Shown here: piece after piece, positions 16,195 through 22,811 of the stretch
Position numbering within the stretch: the first letter of the stretch is position 1
How the letters are laid out: each line of letters starts with the position of its first letter
Source of the DNA: Nitrospira sp.
GTDB taxonomy: Bacteria > Nitrospirota > Nitrospiria > Nitrospirales > Nitrospiraceae
Assembly: GCA_025363325.1 (NCBI GenBank)
Contig: JANYEF010000004.1
Coordinates: 1-23,513 of the forward strand
Direction: 5' to 3'
DNA: 23,513 bases
Notes under the pieces: model-generated
What the model saw: the letters and a program-made list of their open reading frames with translations, nothing else
The model's database searches: none
Told to the model about the DNA's origin: nothing
Position numbers and translations under genes: made by a program

Positions 16195-16812
16195 TTACGG
16201 CCCGGGTTTAACGAAAAATAACCCAAGATCAAATCTCAATTTGGCAAACGCAGCCTGGTAGGCCTGAAAGGATGATTGCCGGATCGCTGATTTCATGGCA
16301 AAAGCACCTCCCCAAAACATCTTTGCTCCCTGTCTGTCCCCTTCTTCCCGATACGATTTGTCAAAGATGAGTGTACGTCCAGGACCATACGCTTTGGCCT
16401 GGACGACGACCGTCGCATGAAATTCGCTAAAATCATAATGCGGAACCGACAACTCCACGGTCAGACGTTTGGCTCCCTCCTTAGGCTCCTCATAACTAGA
16501 CGCCGTCCGGTAATAGCGAACCATCTGTGGAAATTCCACCTCTGCAATCTGCTTCAACATCTCGCCTGGTTGAGCTTCCCACGTGTGGGCCGCACCGGTC
16601 ATGATAGAGGTAATCGGTCTCCCCTGCGCTACAGTCTCCGGCGTAATGACCGCAACCAAACCGGCGTCGAACTCCTTTTGACCAAGAGAATACCCGATGT
16701 CTTCGAATCGGATGCTGTGATGACACCCCGTGGCAAGAAGGAGCAAGAGAACACCCAAGGCAATGTTCGACCACTTTTTTAGATTTTGTGCGCGCCTTCT
16801 GCCGTCATACAT
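16195..16812 (-). CDS. Lipoprotein of unknown family within the polyene operon
   Basis: The ATG at 16812 follows AAAGGAGAAGAGG, an excellent ribosome site; a start 20 codons earlier is not needed. The 205-residue product has a basic N-terminus, the hydrophobic stretch IALGVLLLLLATG and then Cys, a lipobox. The mature domain is mixed alpha/beta (TVELSVPHYDFSEFHATVVV, GRTLIFDKSYREEG) with a C-terminal helix pair. I do not recognise a named family. It separates the truncated ACP remnant from the intact ACP; such a lipoprotein is not a constant part of these operons at this position. Confidence 0.8.
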   Translation of the reverse strand: MYDGRRRAQNLKKWSNIALGVLLLLLATGCHHSIRFEDIGYSLGQKEFDAGLVAVITPETVAQGRPITSIMTGAAHTWEAQPGEMLKQIAEVEFPQMVRYYRTASSYEEPKEGAKRLTVELSVPHYDFSEFHATVVVQAKAYGPGRTLIFDKSYREEGDRQGAKMFWGGAFAMKSAIRQSSFQAYQAAFAKLRFDLGLFFVKPGP

Positions 16813-16917
16813 CCTCTTCTCCTTTCCTGCCGGTACGATAATGGATGGCTTGACCGCATGATGGTCCCACATCGATCCATCCCACCGCTCTTTCAGCGTG
16901 CGTTGGATGAGGCCAGC

Positions 16918-16986
16918 CTACTTGACCGTCTGGATGATCAGACTGGCGACCTCTTGTTCGAGTAGCAAGGACTCTGAATGTTCCAT
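16918..16986 (-). pseudogene. Truncated acyl carrier protein remnant
   Basis: Eight bases after the methyltransferase stop an ATG opens a 22-codon frame, MEHSESLLLEQEVASLIIQT plus VK, that ends in TAG. It lines up with helix 1 of the intact ACP (SLLEQDIAKLIVETLK). None of the three frames downstream restores the DSID/phosphopantetheine region before the lipoprotein start at 16812. Aryl-polyene clusters usually carry two ACPs in tandem, so this is probably the deleted first one, with its 3' part lost or replaced. Confidence 0.7.
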
Positions 16987-16994
16987 CTTTCGTG

Positions 16995-17786
16995 CTAGCC
17001 TCGAATGGCTCTGTAGTCCCGCAAGAGCCCATTGAACAACTCGTGCAACGAACAATCGGTCAACCCGACCTCCTGCAACGCGCCGAGAATGGTTTCCGGC
17101 GGCACACAATACTCGGTCGTGTCCCACCAGTAGGCCATCAGAGTTTTCATTTCACGATTTCCTGTCGAGGCCGCGAAGGCGATGCCCATCACCGTTTTGA
17201 TGTAGAAGCGCGAGAGGGACAGCAGCAGCGGCGACCGTGGCCGGCAGATGTCTAACAACAGCACAATCCCTCCAGGCTTCAGCACACGCCGATACTCAAA
17301 GAATGCGGTCTTCAGGTCGGAGACGTGGCGCATTGCGTAGCCCATGCTCAGGAAATCGAAACTCTGATCGGGGAACGGGAGCTGCTCTCCTATACCTCGC
17401 ACTAAATTCCTGCAGGGGCCCTTCTGCGCTTCCCGTAACATCCCGATGCTCGGATCCAGGCCGATCACCCTGCCGAACGGGCCGACCACCTCGCGAGCAC
17501 ATTGTGCCACCAAGGCCGGCCCGCAGGCGACATCGAGCATGTGCATCCCAGCCTTGAGACCAGCTTCTCGGAGCGCCTTTCGCCGATACCAGAGCCCGGA
17601 GCCAAATCCGGTGGCCTTGTCGATGTTGCGATATTGATAGGCGGTGCGGTTAAACAGCTCGTTCAGAAATGCTTGCCGTTCCTCATCCTCGGAATAGTAC
17701 CGGCGCAGCGGAGGATGGGGTGGCGCAGGCACCATAGGCACTTGGGCCGCGGGATGTCCACCGGATGGTTCTGTGGTGTAACTCAT
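16995..17786 (-). CDS. SAM-dependent methyltransferase (UbiE/ApeB-like)
   Basis: The 263-residue class I methyltransferase shows motif I LDVACGPA (84-91), the acidic loop GLDPSIGML (109-117), LPFPDQSFDFLSMGYAMRHV (motif II/post I) and RVLKPGGIVLLLD (motif III). This is the UbiE/COQ5 pattern. The start at 17786 has GGGAGG six bases upstream and removes a 73-codon extension that lies opposite the DUF4105 gene end. As first gene of the polyene operon it would methylate the aryl head; position on the ring is unknown. Confidence 0.88.
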   Translation of the reverse strand: MSYTTEPSGGHPAAQVPMVPAPPHPPLRRYYSEDEERQAFLNELFNRTAYQYRNIDKATGFGSGLWYRRKALREAGLKAGMHMLDVACGPALVAQCAREVVGPFGRVIGLDPSIGMLREAQKGPCRNLVRGIGEQLPFPDQSFDFLSMGYAMRHVSDLKTAFFEYRRVLKPGGIVLLLDICRPRSPLLLSLSRFYIKTVMGIAFAASTGNREMKTLMAYWWDTTEYCVPPETILGALQEVGLTDCSLHELFNGLLRDYRAIRG

Positions 17787-17793
17787 GGTAGGC

Positions 17794-17811
17794 CTCCCGA
17801 ACCCTTCGGAG
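17794..17811 (-). promoter_or_regulatory. Leader hairpin overlapping the methyltransferase ribosome site
   Basis: On the minus strand CTCCGAA-GGG-TTCGGGAG can pair (one bulged G), burying most of the GGGAGG Shine-Dalgarno. It lies at the expected 5' end of the operon transcript. Confidence 0.3.
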
Positions 17812-17816
17812 CCACA

Positions 17817-17845
17817 CTTGTAGCAGGACTCTTTCGGGCGGGCAA
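17817..17845 (-). promoter_or_regulatory. Candidate promoter of the polyene biosynthesis operon
   Basis: TTGCCC (17840-17845) and TACAAG (17817-17822) are spaced exactly 17 bp on the minus strand, in the 76-bp gap before the methyltransferase. Each hexamer matches the sigma70 consensus at four of six positions. Read-through from the DUF3015/DUF4105 genes is also possible because no terminator is seen in the gap. Confidence 0.35.
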
Positions 17846-17862
17846 GGGGGCGAACTGTCGTC

Positions 17863-19815
17863 TTAGAAGAATGCTTGGACGGAAAAGACGACGTCGTTGT
17901 CCCTGTCGCGGTGGTTGTATTCCATCCGCAACGCCCAATTCTGCAAGAGCGTATAGCGCGATCCGGCATACCAGCGGATATCGTCGGATTTGTCTCCGAG
18001 CGCATACCGCAAATAGGACCCCGACAACATCAGCTTCCAGTGATCCGTCACGTCGGCCAGCATCCCGACTGTCCCGCCGCCCCCGATCCGATGACGCTCT
18101 TCATAGGCCCTGCTGTAGTTCGCTTCCGCATCTGCAAACGCAAAATAGACTTCGCGCTTGAACAGCTGCGTTTCTGCCGCAGCGCCGATTCCTCCGTTGA
18201 ACACGCCATTGCTACAGAGTTGGCAGCCGTTGTGCCGGATCGTTTGCATCCCCACGTTCACCTTCCAGGAGGGTACCTGCGAGAGGGAATCCATCGGGGC
18301 CAGTGAAAGAATATTGATCGGGCTAAACCTCTCGAGGCGGGCCTGCGATTGGTGGTGGTAGTGGCGTAACGCGAATGACATGACTTCTATTTGCGCGTCG
18401 GGCGTGAATCCTGGTTCCGGATCCAACAAGTCATGGTAGGCCGCGCGGACGGTCACTTCTTCGAACGCGCGATGATTTCTCCATCCCGCTCCGACACCGA
18501 TTCGGCTGGTGCCGTGCCCTAGATCGGGCTGCTTCACATACGGTTCGATCTGCAGATCGCGCGGCGTCACTTTCAATTCGCTTCTCGCCCGTAGGATCGC
18601 CCGATTCTTGTCTCGAAATGGAGCGCCTTCCTCTCCTCCAACCGCACTATGCTGTAGCAGGTAATCCGATGCGGTCTCCAGCACGAAGGCTTGTCGATCC
18701 AGTTGCAACGCGCGAAATCCCTCTGCCTGCAATTCTGCGGGATTTCGAGTCAGGCGATCGAACCAGGCGCGCTCTTCAGACGACATCGACGCTCGCTTGC
18801 GCCGCACCAACGTGCTTCTGGACGGTCGAGACACCACCTCGCCGACTAGCCCGGACTCCCGCAACAGCCGAACGGTATCCACCGGGATGGTGTAGAACTG
18901 GAATCGGTCGAGCAACTGGATGGACGGCTCGGCAGCCTCGATGAGAGAGAGGATGTGATACGCGCAGTTTTCGCCGAAGAAAAAGTAATCGAAATAGGCA
19001 TTTCCCAACTCCCAGGTGTGCATGAGGAGTCGCCGCACTTGGAGTTCCGTCAGGTTTAATCGGTATTCCCAAATATCTCGATTGTCGATGTCCCGGTATT
19101 CCTGCACTTTGAGATAGTACGGAATGGTCGAAAAGTATCCAGGGTACGCCCCGAACACACCCTTGACCGCATATTCCAGGCCCGCATCAGGAGGCAATTG
19201 TGCCGCATAGTTGATCGTGTAGGCGAGAATGCGGGTCTGCGGTGTTTGCTCCTTCCCATCCACGCGTAGGAACGTGTGGCCGAACATGGAAGACGGGTTA
19301 TTCATGAATCCAGCCGGAAAGATGACGGTGATCGCGGCCGCATTGAATTCGTCGAACCATCGCGTGAAGCGTTCACAGGGCTGCAAGGGCAATCGACGCT
19401 CGTCGAACTGGAGCTTCTCGTTGAGCCAGTAATACCGCGCGACAAACGCGCATTGCGCCGACTGCTTCGATCGCCCGACGAGTTCAGTGGAAAAAAACAT
19501 GGTTAGCGTCGCCCTCAACTCGGCCTGAGGATCGGTCTTACCCTCTGGAGCCAAAAAGAATCCAGGATCGTCCTGCATGCTGCTGATTCCGCCCGTCAGC
19601 GTGCGACGATAGTGCAGCAAGACATGCCACTCCCGCTCATCGGCGAGATGAGCCACAGCCGCACGATCTATGAGTTCGTTCAGATAGGAGACGTCGCCCG
19701 ATTGAACCGCCCAGCTTGAAAGAGAACCGGTGCCTATGAGGAAGACGACCAGGAGGGAGACAAAGAAGAACCGAAAAGTCCCGTGGGGTTCCAGCATATG
19801 AAACCGGAACCCCAC
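17863..19815 (-). CDS. DUF4105 (Lnb N-terminal-like) protein with C-terminal beta-rich domain
   Basis: The 650-residue product has a signal anchor/peptide (FFFVSLLVVFLIGTG, cleavage near SWA). The DUF4105 domain follows, with SSMFGHTFLRVD (His180) and FFFGENCAYHILSL (Cys284). A conserved His and Cys in this order suggest a papain-like thiol enzyme fold. After about residue 420 the sequence turns into amphipathic strands (RIGVGAGWRNHRAFEEVTVR, YAGSRYTLLQNWALRMEYNH) and ends VFSVQAFF, typical of an outer-membrane barrel with terminal Phe. As I recall, Pfam renamed this domain Lnb_N after a Bacteroides lipoprotein N-acyltransferase; I do not claim that activity here. Starts are GTG 19815 or ATG 19797, both inside a strong hairpin. 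Confidence 0.85.
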   Translation of the reverse strand: MGFRFHMLEPHGTFRFFFVSLLVVFLIGTGSLSSWAVQSGDVSYLNELIDRAAVAHLADEREWHVLLHYRRTLTGGISSMQDDPGFFLAPEGKTDPQAELRATLTMFFSTELVGRSKQSAQCAFVARYYWLNEKLQFDERRLPLQPCERFTRWFDEFNAAAITVIFPAGFMNNPSSMFGHTFLRVDGKEQTPQTRILAYTINYAAQLPPDAGLEYAVKGVFGAYPGYFSTIPYYLKVQEYRDIDNRDIWEYRLNLTELQVRRLLMHTWELGNAYFDYFFFGENCAYHILSLIEAAEPSIQLLDRFQFYTIPVDTVRLLRESGLVGEVVSRPSRSTLVRRKRASMSSEERAWFDRLTRNPAELQAEGFRALQLDRQAFVLETASDYLLQHSAVGGEEGAPFRDKNRAILRARSELKVTPRDLQIEPYVKQPDLGHGTSRIGVGAGWRNHRAFEEVTVRAAYHDLLDPEPGFTPDAQIEVMSFALRHYHHQSQARLERFSPINILSLAPMDSLSQVPSWKVNVGMQTIRHNGCQLCSNGVFNGGIGAAAETQLFKREVYFAFADAEANYSRAYEERHRIGGGGTVGMLADVTDHWKLMLSGSYLRYALGDKSDDIRWYAGSRYTLLQNWALRMEYNHRDRDNDVVFSVQAFF

Positions 19816-19817
19816 GG
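19781..19817 (-). promoter_or_regulatory. 12-bp perfect hairpin carrying the DUF4105 start codon
   Basis: Arms 19781-19792 and 19806-19817 are exact reverse complements; the 13-nt loop contains the ATG at 19797, and the alternative GTG (19815) is in the stem. It begins 8 bp after the DUF3015 stop. No A/G-rich ribosome site is free upstream. It could act as an attenuator, a translation block, or a weak terminator (ACTTTT follows on the minus strand). Confidence 0.6.
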
Positions 19818-19825
19818 AAGCAACG

Positions 19826-20338
19826 CTACTTGCTCAGTGAAACTTTGGCCAGCATCGGGTGCGTGGCCACGGCTTCGTTCAAGGCCTTCACGAGAGCGAC
19901 GGGAGAGGTTTCCCCTGCTGCAACAAGCGAGGCATACTTTTCCTGAGTCATCGCGAAAAACGCAGGCTGCTGAGCCGCTGGAATCCCCATCAAAGTCGCC
20001 AGCGAGGCAAGATGTTCACCCTGCCCCTGCGCCATATCCTGGGCCAGGTTCTCGAAATTCAGCGCGGCAAAGACGTTGACCTTCTCCTGCGCCCAGAACT
20101 TCCCATCGTTGGTGCAGCCGGAGGTGCCGCTGCTGATCCCGAACGTCTGATTGCCCATGAGTCCGTTCGTGGTCGCTTCCATGGTCTGAATACCAATGAC
20201 CTTCTGATGCGGGTAGTTTTGCCACGCAATCTTGCCCAATCCACAACCCGGTCCGGTGTCTGGATTAGCTGCCAATGCAATTCCAGCTTGCGCTGCGACA
20301 AATGCGCCTACCACTGCGAGCAGAACCAGCTTCTTCAT
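19826..20338 (-). CDS. DUF3015 family exported protein
   Basis: The 170-residue protein has a signal peptide (MKKLVLLAVVGAFVAAQAGI, cleavage after ALA). It carries the DUF3015 hallmarks GPGCGLGKIAW, ATTNGLMGNQTFGISSGTSG and a second Cys just after, suggesting one disulfide. The C-terminal half is helical. GGAGG lies five bases before the ATG and a good sigma70-type promoter lies upstream. DUF3015 genes are often next to DUF4105 genes; function of the pair is unknown, and a periplasmic partner of the DUF4105 enzyme-like protein is a reasonable inference. Confidence 0.9.
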   Translation of the reverse strand: MKKLVLLAVVGAFVAAQAGIALAANPDTGPGCGLGKIAWQNYPHQKVIGIQTMEATTNGLMGNQTFGISSGTSGCTNDGKFWAQEKVNVFAALNFENLAQDMAQGQGEHLASLATLMGIPAAQQPAFFAMTQEKYASLVAAGETSPVALVKALNEAVATHPMLAKVSLSK

Positions 20339-20397
20339 ATGTCCTCCATATTGATAATGGTGAGTACCACGACACGATAAAACTCAATACCTCTGCG

Positions 20398-20425
20398 AGT
20401 ATAGCCTAACCGCAAGGCAGTGCAA
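20398..20425 (-). promoter_or_regulatory. Sigma70-type promoter of DUF3015/DUF4105
   Basis: TTGCAC (20420-20425) and TATACT (20398-20403) are 16 bp apart on the minus strand, both close to consensus. The transcript would start near 20391, about 50 nt before the DUF3015 ATG. The rest of the gap up to 20536 shows nothing else I can support. Confidence 0.55.
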
Positions 20426-20536
20426 CAACTTTTTTCCAATCCCGTTGACTCCTGTCGCACAACCGACCGGTCCTCCAAGGTCTCACTAAATTAACATACC
20501 TACATCCTACTTGGGGCGCTTCAGACTCGTTCAGGA

Positions 20537-21105
20537 TTACACCATGGCCCTGACAATCGATCGTAGCTGATCGCTTGACCGCTGCACGACCTGACAATCA
20601 TGATCGAGGACAGTGACGGTGCCATCGACAGTATATTCGGCTTCCACGAGTGCCGCTTCTCCCTCATCCACAAGTCGATAGCCCGCTGCGCTGGATACAT
20701 TCGTTGCACGACGCTCAATGATTCCATGGCGCTCGTAGGTGACTGCCGTGCCCTCGATCGTGGGCGCACAGTGCACTGTTACATCGCCAAAGTGAGCAAC
20801 CGTGGTAATCCGTCATTCTCCAGTTCTGACGATTTGATTGGATTGTCCCCACTCCAGAATTGGATTGGGCTGAGATAAGTCATCCATCAACGCCGTGAAC
20901 TTATAGACCGGCACCACGACCATCCCAAAGAGCACGAACCCCTTCATCCACTTGTCGTTCATTTCTCCGCTGCCTTTGATGCCGCTGTTCCAATGATAGG
21001 CATTCTTCGTCATATTGATCGGGCATGGCAGGCGACGTTCAGCGTCATGAAACCGGCCAACGCCGTTCCGGCTACGATCTTTCTCATGAGATTCCAGTTC
21101 GTCAT
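20537..21105 (-). pseudogene. Degenerate DUF3332-like lipoprotein gene
   Basis: An ATG at 21105 opens a signal-like segment (MRKIVAGTALAGFMTLNVAC) that stops at a TGA at 21010-21012. The sequence continues one frame over as MTKNAYHWNSGIKGSGEMND and FVLFGMVVVPVYKFTALMDD. It then hits a second in-frame TGA at 20813-20815, beyond which the same frame reads RITTVAHFGDVTVHCAPTIE down to a stop at 20537. The order signal/Cys, K-x-Y-x-W-N, VxxVPVY, then a beta-rich C-terminal part with DGTVTVLD matches DUF3332 proteins as I know them. One frameshift and one nonsense codon argue for a pseudogene. Its start overlaps the phosphoesterase stop (ATGA), so it was once the coupled next gene. Confidence 0.65.
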
Positions 21106-21659
21106 TGTGTATGTTCCTTTTGCCTGGAACGCTTCGCAGGCGGTCGCGCATGGTGACGACTCGCTTTGTCTTCCAAGCGAATGAAGTGAGGCATGATCTT
21201 TTCTTTCTGCAGTATCAGGAGTCCAATCCCGCGTGGGAGCGAAAACCTTTTTGGACCCGCAGAGCCAGGATTAAACAGCAGCGTCTTGCCGAACCATTCA
21301 ACTTTCTGCCTATGCGTATGACCAAAGATGCAGAGGTCTGGCTGTTTTTCTTGGAGGAACGCTCGTCCTTCTTTCACCAACTTCCCGCTTTCATACAGAA
21401 TATGACGGATGGCGATGAGGCGGCCGGCCAGTTCGATCACGGCCTCGGACGGAAATCCGCCCTGTTCATCATCGTCGACGTTGCCGGAGACGACGGTGAC
21501 CGGCGCGATCTGCTCTAGCTGTTCGATCACGGACCGATCGCCAATGTCCCCGGCGTGGAGAATGTGATCGACGCCTTTAAAATGTCGTCGAACCGCCGGA
21601 TCGAATAGGCCATGGGTATCGGCAATCACACCGATCCGAATGGCTCTCTTCTGATTCAC
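21102..21659 (-). CDS. YfcE/MJ0936-type metallophosphoesterase
   Basis: The 185-residue product carries the calcineurin-like metal motifs in order: GVIADTHG (about 11-18), HAGDIGD, SGNVDDD and FGHTHRQ, ending with NPGSAGPKRF, the classic YfcE-family signature. It should be a cytoplasmic phosphodiesterase with two metals; natural substrate is unknown. I use the GTG at 21659, which overlaps the stop of the small ORF upstream (GTGA). A longer frame to 21806 only reads through that small ORF out of frame. A basic tail (HHARPPAKRSRQKEH) extends past the family core. Confidence 0.88.
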   Translation of the reverse strand: MNQKRAIRIGVIADTHGLFDPAVRRHFKGVDHILHAGDIGDRSVIEQLEQIAPVTVVSGNVDDDEQGGFPSEAVIELAGRLIAIRHILYESGKLVKEGRAFLQEKQPDLCIFGHTHRQKVEWFGKTLLFNPGSAGPKRFSLPRGIGLLILQKEKIMPHFIRLEDKASRHHARPPAKRSRQKEHTQ

Positions 21660-21790
21660 GGTGCAGCAACCGGCTGGGAACCGAGTGAAGCCTGCTCCTG
21701 TTTCCAGTGGAACGTAAACGCCTCCGGTGATTTCTTCGGCAAGGCGGCAAGTTCCGCTTTCAATCGGTCGGCTCTGGCGGAAATCTGCAC
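21656..21790 (-). CDS. Conserved small ORF downstream of VapC, copy 1
   Basis: A 44-codon frame with a GTG start encodes QISARADRLKAELAALPKKS, then PEAFTFHWKQEQASLGS and a short tail. It begins 50 bp after the VapC stop and ends in a TGA that overlaps the phosphoesterase GTG. The second copy at 22645-22761 keeps the same frame. About 10 of the 17 base differences between the copies are in third positions, eight codon changes are silent, and no indel occurs. No clear Shine-Dalgarno sequence is present, so the start is uncertain. I recognise no family; the predicted shape is one charged helix plus a short strand. Confidence 0.5.
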   Translation of the reverse strand: MQISARADRLKAELAALPKKSPEAFTFHWKQEQASLGSQPVAAP

Positions 21791-21840
21791 TGTTCATCAT
21801 CAACATTGCCGAGATCGTTCTGCGACTCGATGCGGCGATG

Positions 21841-22251
21841 TTATGGAATGATCATGAACTTGCCAAGTTTGGCGGGACGGTACAGCGAAAAATCTCGTCG
21901 GTCTACGGTGAAGATGCGTTGAATCCGCTCACGCTCCGCCACAGCTACCAGTGCGGCATCGGCTAAATCCATGGGCAGCATGCGATACTTTTTCATCAAA
22001 TCTCGCATGCGGCGATGATCATCAGCTTCCACTGGTAGCAGCCGGATTGTTTCTTCCGACACCAGCTCCCACAGCGCTTCCTGCGCCCGCCACGAGAAGT
22101 TCAGCAGATACATCGCTTCTGTGAAGGCAGGCCAGACCGTCACCAAGGGATCGCGGATTCTGGTGAGCGCCTCCACACAATCTTGATGATGCTGATCGTC
22201 GCGATGCAGGAGCGCCACCAGCGGGCCTGCGTCAACCAGGATCGCGTTCAC
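21841..22251 (-). CDS. vapC: VapC-like PIN-domain toxin, copy 1
   Basis: The 136-residue protein has the PIN acidic residues at the expected spacing: ILVDAGPL (Asp7), FTEAMYLL (Glu45), MDLADAAL (Asp95, Asp98) and FTVDRRDF (Asp117). Such proteins are Mg-dependent endoribonucleases that act on tRNA or rRNA. The GTG start overlaps the antitoxin stop (GTGA), standard for vapBC. All catalytic residues are intact. It shares 129 of 136 residues with copy 2. Confidence 0.92.
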   Translation of the reverse strand: MNAILVDAGPLVALLHRDDQHHQDCVEALTRIRDPLVTVWPAFTEAMYLLNFSWRAQEALWELVSEETIRLLPVEADDHRRMRDLMKKYRMLPMDLADAALVAVAERERIQRIFTVDRRDFSLYRPAKLGKFMIIP

Positions 22252-22511
22252 CGGGCAGTCCGTCGCCGAAGGAGCAACCCGCGAAACTTCTTGCCGGTTT
22301 CCGCTGAGAGATCAGGAGGGCCTCCCGAAGCGCACCCAATCAGATGTTTCATGGCTTGGTAGGGAGTTGCGCCAACCTGCGCCTGCTGGTCTTCTTTTTC
22401 AAGAATGGTCAGGACATTCCGAATGACTTCGGACTTTGTGGTTCCGCGTTCTTTCGCGACACGCGAGACCAGTCGTTCAAGTCGAGCCGGCAAACGAACG
22501 CTTGTTCCCAT
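22248..22511 (-). CDS. vapB: VapB-like ribbon-helix-helix antitoxin, copy 1
   Basis: The 87-residue product starts with TSVRLPARLERLVSRVAKER and TKSEVIRNVLTILE, a CopG/RHH DNA-binding domain, followed by a toxin-binding tail (TPYQAMKHLIGCASGGPPDL). It would neutralise the coupled PIN toxin and repress its own promoter. GAGAGGG precedes the ATG. It differs from copy 2 at 11 of 87 positions, with a cluster at residues 40-47 and at the C-terminal end. Confidence 0.88.
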   Translation of the reverse strand: MGTSVRLPARLERLVSRVAKERGTTKSEVIRNVLTILEKEDQQAQVGATPYQAMKHLIGCASGGPPDLSAETGKKFRGLLLRRRTAR

Positions 22512-22556
22512 GGTACCCTCTCATATGATCGTGTAGGACATCAGTGTATTACAAAT

Positions 22557-22575
22557 CCTCTTGGGCCGCAAGAGG
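22557..22575. promoter_or_regulatory. Inverted repeat upstream of vapB copy 1
   Basis: CCTCTTG-ggccg-CAAGAGG (7-bp arms, 5-nt loop) lies about 45 bp before the antitoxin start, next to a TAATAC -10-like box. A direct repeat GTGTA at 22531 and 22544 is also present. Either could be the VapBC operator; the hairpin may instead end transcripts from the downstream duplicate. Confidence 0.35.
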
Positions 22576-22644
22576 CGCTCGATTATTGAGACGTAGGATC
22601 GACGGAACAGATTCCTCGAGATGTGGATGAGCTGATGGGTCGTG

Positions 22645-22761
22645 CTAAGATCCGAGTGACGATTGCACCTGTTTCCAGTCGAAGGTAAACGGTTCCGGCG
22701 ATTTCTTCGGCAAGGCGGCAAGCTCCGATTTCAATCGTTCGGCCCTGGCGGAAATCCACAC
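22645..22761 (-). CDS. Conserved small ORF downstream of VapC, copy 2
   Basis: A 38-codon frame with a GTG start encodes WISARAERLKSELAALPKKS, then PEPFTFDWKQVQSSLGS, and ends in TAG where copy 1 has CAG. The end coincides with the boundary of the duplicated unit. The start is 50 bp after the VapC copy 2 stop, the same spacing as copy 1. See copy 1 for the evidence that this frame is under coding constraint. Function unknown. Confidence 0.45.
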   Translation of the reverse strand: MWISARAERLKSELAALPKKSPEPFTFDWKQVQSSLGS

Positions 22762-22811
22762 TGTTCATCATCGACATTGCCGAGATCGTTCTGCGACTCG
22801 ATGCGGCGATG

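Noticed and set aside
16813..16917. The missing part of the truncated ACP in another frame
   Set aside because: I translated all three minus-strand frames between the TAG and the lipoprotein start; none contains a DSID/DSLD-type site or ACP helices.
17502..18161. A 219-codon plus-strand frame
   Set aside because: It overlaps the methyltransferase and DUF4105 genes in antisense and has shadow-type composition.
21660..21806. N-terminal extension of the phosphoesterase beginning MLMMNSADF
   Set aside because: The family core starts at GVIADTHG shortly after the GTG at 21659. The extension runs out of frame through the conserved small ORF, and in copy 2 the equivalent frame changes at many residues.
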